Assembly: GCA_937944055.1 (NCBI GenBank)
Contig: CALDZJ010000035.1
Coordinates: forward strand, 19,374-83,373
Reading direction: 5' to 3'
From: an uncultured Verrucomicrobiales bacterium
Lineage (GTDB): Bacteria; Verrucomicrobiota; Verrucomicrobiia; Verrucomicrobiales; Akkermansiaceae
Length of the DNA: 64,000 nucleotides
Part shown: positions 63,076-64,000 of the stretch, one piece after another
How the letters are laid out: each line of letters opens with the position of its first letter
How positions within the stretch are numbered: position 1 is the first letter of the stretch
Position numbers and translations under genes: made by a program
Notes under the pieces: generated by a model
Database searches by the model: none
Told to the model about the DNA's origin: nothing
Seen by the model: only the letters and a program-made list of their open reading frames with translations

Positions 63076-63672
63076 ATCAGGTTCCTTTCTCTTTTGTTTC
63101 TTAGATAAGCCACTGGGCTTCATCGCCCCGCGCATGAAACCTTGGCCTTCGCCGAGAAGCGGGGTAGCAACGTCAAGGGAGGCTCCGAAAAGTCCCGCAA
63201 GAGCGTAGTGACGAGGACAATTTTTGGATGCCCTTGACGGTCGCGAGGGCAGCCAGCCCTTAGCCAGATCGGTTCGTCGTCTGGCAAAAATCGTTCGTCG
63301 GTTGGCATCGCCAACGGACAGCAGAACGCTGACTGACTCCTAGTGGGAGTGAGACACGATAAGACCGTCCGGCACACGAGGGACGAGGGAACGGCGGGCT
63401 TTTGGTGTCGACGGGGTGCGGAGCAAACAGACCCGTTAGTCAGCTAACCCCTGCGGCTTACGCCGCCTGTTCGGTGAGTTTGAGAGGCGGAGCCTTTCAG
63501 GAGAAGGGGTGGGACTGCACGCAGTAAGTCCCAGGGGAAGGCTTTCCCCTCCGAAAGAAAAATGAAAAAAATCGATTTTTTCTCGGATGAATCGGTCACG
63601 AAACCAGTTTCTTAATATGAAGGCGCATGACTGCGAAGAGAAAGAAACCAACCAAGAACCAGAAAGTCACTT
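63076..63672. other. Hairpin-rich non-coding stretch, candidate transfer origin
   Basis: About 600 bp with no credible gene. Perfect hairpins: GTTGGC-ATC-GCCAAC (63301-63315), ACTCC/GGAGT (63336-63350), GTTAG/CTAAC (63435-63448), GCGGC/GCCGC (63453-63466), GGGACT/AGTCCC (63511-63532), AGGGGAA/TTCCCCT (63533-63550). A 16-bp palindrome AAAAAATCGATTTTTT sits at 63566-63581. Dense stem-loops next to ardA are typical of conjugative oriT or single-strand origins, but no known nick sequence was recognised. Confidence 0.5.
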
Positions 63673-63840
63673 ATGGAGAGCCCACCAGAAAAACAAAAAA
63701 GACGGAAGCGGGGTCCGCAGCGAGCTCGCATTGAGTTCGAACTCGACCAAAAAAAGTTAGCTATCGTAGAATCAATCACACGGAATGGTGATCGGGTGAT
63801 GGGTCTAATTGGCCTGACCCCAGAAAAATGGACGCTTTAA
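63673..63840 (+). pseudogene. Small ORF truncated by an IS3-family element
   Basis: Starts ATG 63673 and encodes MESPPEKQKRRKRGPQRARI then EFELDQKKLAIVESITRNGD, and RVMGLIG up to about 63809, where an IS-type end begins. The last codons to the TAA at 63838 (LTPEKWTL) are read from the IS end. The basic N-terminus followed by an amphipathic helix could be a small DNA-binding or mobilisation accessory protein; the rest is lost or lies beyond the IS. Confidence 0.45.
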
Positions 63841-64000
63841 GATTGTGGATTTGGTGTAAAACCAAATCAGAAAATGAAACGAAGTCGATTTACCGAAGAA
63901 CAGAAAGTCCGAATCCTAGAGCAACTCCGAGCGGGCAAAAGCCGTAAGGAGATTTGCGCCGAACACAATGTCAGCTCGCAAACGATCTCGCTGTGGAAGC
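63810..64000 (+). mobile_element. IS3-family insertion sequence, left end (runs off the window)
   Basis: Begins with an end of IS3 type (TGGCCTGACCCCAG followed by AAAAATGGACGC, compare the TG...CCCC...GGAC pattern of IS3-group termini) about 64 bp before the transposase ORF. It interrupts the small ORF starting at 63673. The right end is outside the window, so intactness cannot be judged. Confidence 0.65.
63874..64000 (+). CDS. IS3-family transposase OrfA, N-terminal part
   Basis: The frame from ATG 63874 is open to the end of the window (42 codons): MKRSRFTEEQKVRILEQLRA, then GKSRKEICAEHNVSSQTISL-WK. This is the helix-turn-helix start of IS3/IS911 OrfA proteins, which bind the IS ends. Cut by the window edge. 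Confidence 0.9.
   Translation, partial: MKRSRFTEEQKVRILEQLRAGKSRKEICAEHNVSSQTISLWK

Larger units (their letters stand above)
58737..64000. mobile_element. Left part of an integrated element at tRNA-Ser(GGA)
   Basis: Starts at the 3' end of an intact tRNA gene with a recombinase gene immediately inside, followed by accessory genes typical of mobile DNA: toxin-antitoxin, ArdA antirestriction, unknown small proteins, a hairpin-rich stretch and an IS3-family sequence. Gene style changes from chromosomal enzymes to short ORFs here. The right end and any attR are beyond the window, so size and type (ICE, IME or integrated plasmid) cannot be told. The exact crossover point within the tRNA region is inferred. 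Confidence 0.8.

Noticed and set aside
63436..63651. 71-residue minus-strand ORF in the hairpin region
   Set aside because: It reads through several hairpins, has no RBS and its composition looks random.

Overview
The window reads as chromosomal DNA of a member of the Verrucomicrobiota (Verrucomicrobiales-like, e.g. relatives of Roseibacillus, Rubritalea or Haloferula). The lineage is inferred from the mix of features: PEP-CTERM proteins ending in VPEPSS...LLGRR, very large secreted CotH/lamin-tail/chitobiase-C proteins, autotransporter-associated beta-strand repeats, an S1-type sulfatase beside a GH10-like protein, a type II secretion (T2SS) cluster lacking gspE and gspF, and menaquinone genes. 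No rRNA or other definitive marker is present.

Layout. 1-3159: tail of an unknown gene, a large pilin-like protein and a prepilin peptidase with a long insert. 3187-5087: a secreted beta-helix protein and tRNA-Pro(GGG). 5228-8037: a DUF2868 membrane protein overlapping a DUF3482-type GTPase. 8082-11047: an ECF sigma/anti-sigma pair followed by three exported proteins (unknown, DUF1573, rhodanese). A zinc-ribbon membrane protein converges on these. 12614-38367: a long run of exported proteins, made up of a sulfatase, a GH10-like protein, two CotH giants, two paralogous PEP-CTERM proteins, two mosaic proteins and a BNR_4 beta-propeller. It looks like a locus for handling an (often sulfated) polysaccharide. 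Several modules recur between these proteins, and a palindrome (GTCACG-N6-CGTGAC) lies before two of the transcription units. 38483-39506: rnhB and yraN. 39674-47909: T2SS pseudopilins G/H/I/J/K, the L and M assembly proteins, a small periplasmic protein and the secretin. 47983-58476: mixed housekeeping and signalling genes (DUF3108-like protein, Xer recombinase, orphan OppD-type ATPase, lipoprotein, exported repeat protein, K+ channel, menB-menA, STAS protein, Ser/Thr kinase).

58650-64000 is the left end of an integrated mobile element. A large serine recombinase gene lies against the 3' end of tRNA-Ser(GGA), and its reading frame runs antisense through the tRNA into host DNA. The element carries a small promoter/operator-controlled gene, a winged-helix protein, a VapBC toxin-antitoxin pair with an 11-bp inverted repeat around its promoter, an unknown protein, the ArdA antirestriction protein, a hairpin-rich non-coding stretch resembling a transfer origin, and a small ORF cut by an IS3-family insertion that runs off the window. 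The right end (attR) is not in the window.

Likely cooperation: the T2SS and prepilin peptidase would help export or assemble pilin-like proteins and possibly the large secreted enzymes. The sigma factor, STAS and kinase genes are regulatory. The best candidates for something new are the recombinase whose C-terminus is supplied by host DNA, the module-sharing secreted locus with its repeated operator, and the GH10-like protein with His where the catalytic acid/base Glu is expected.
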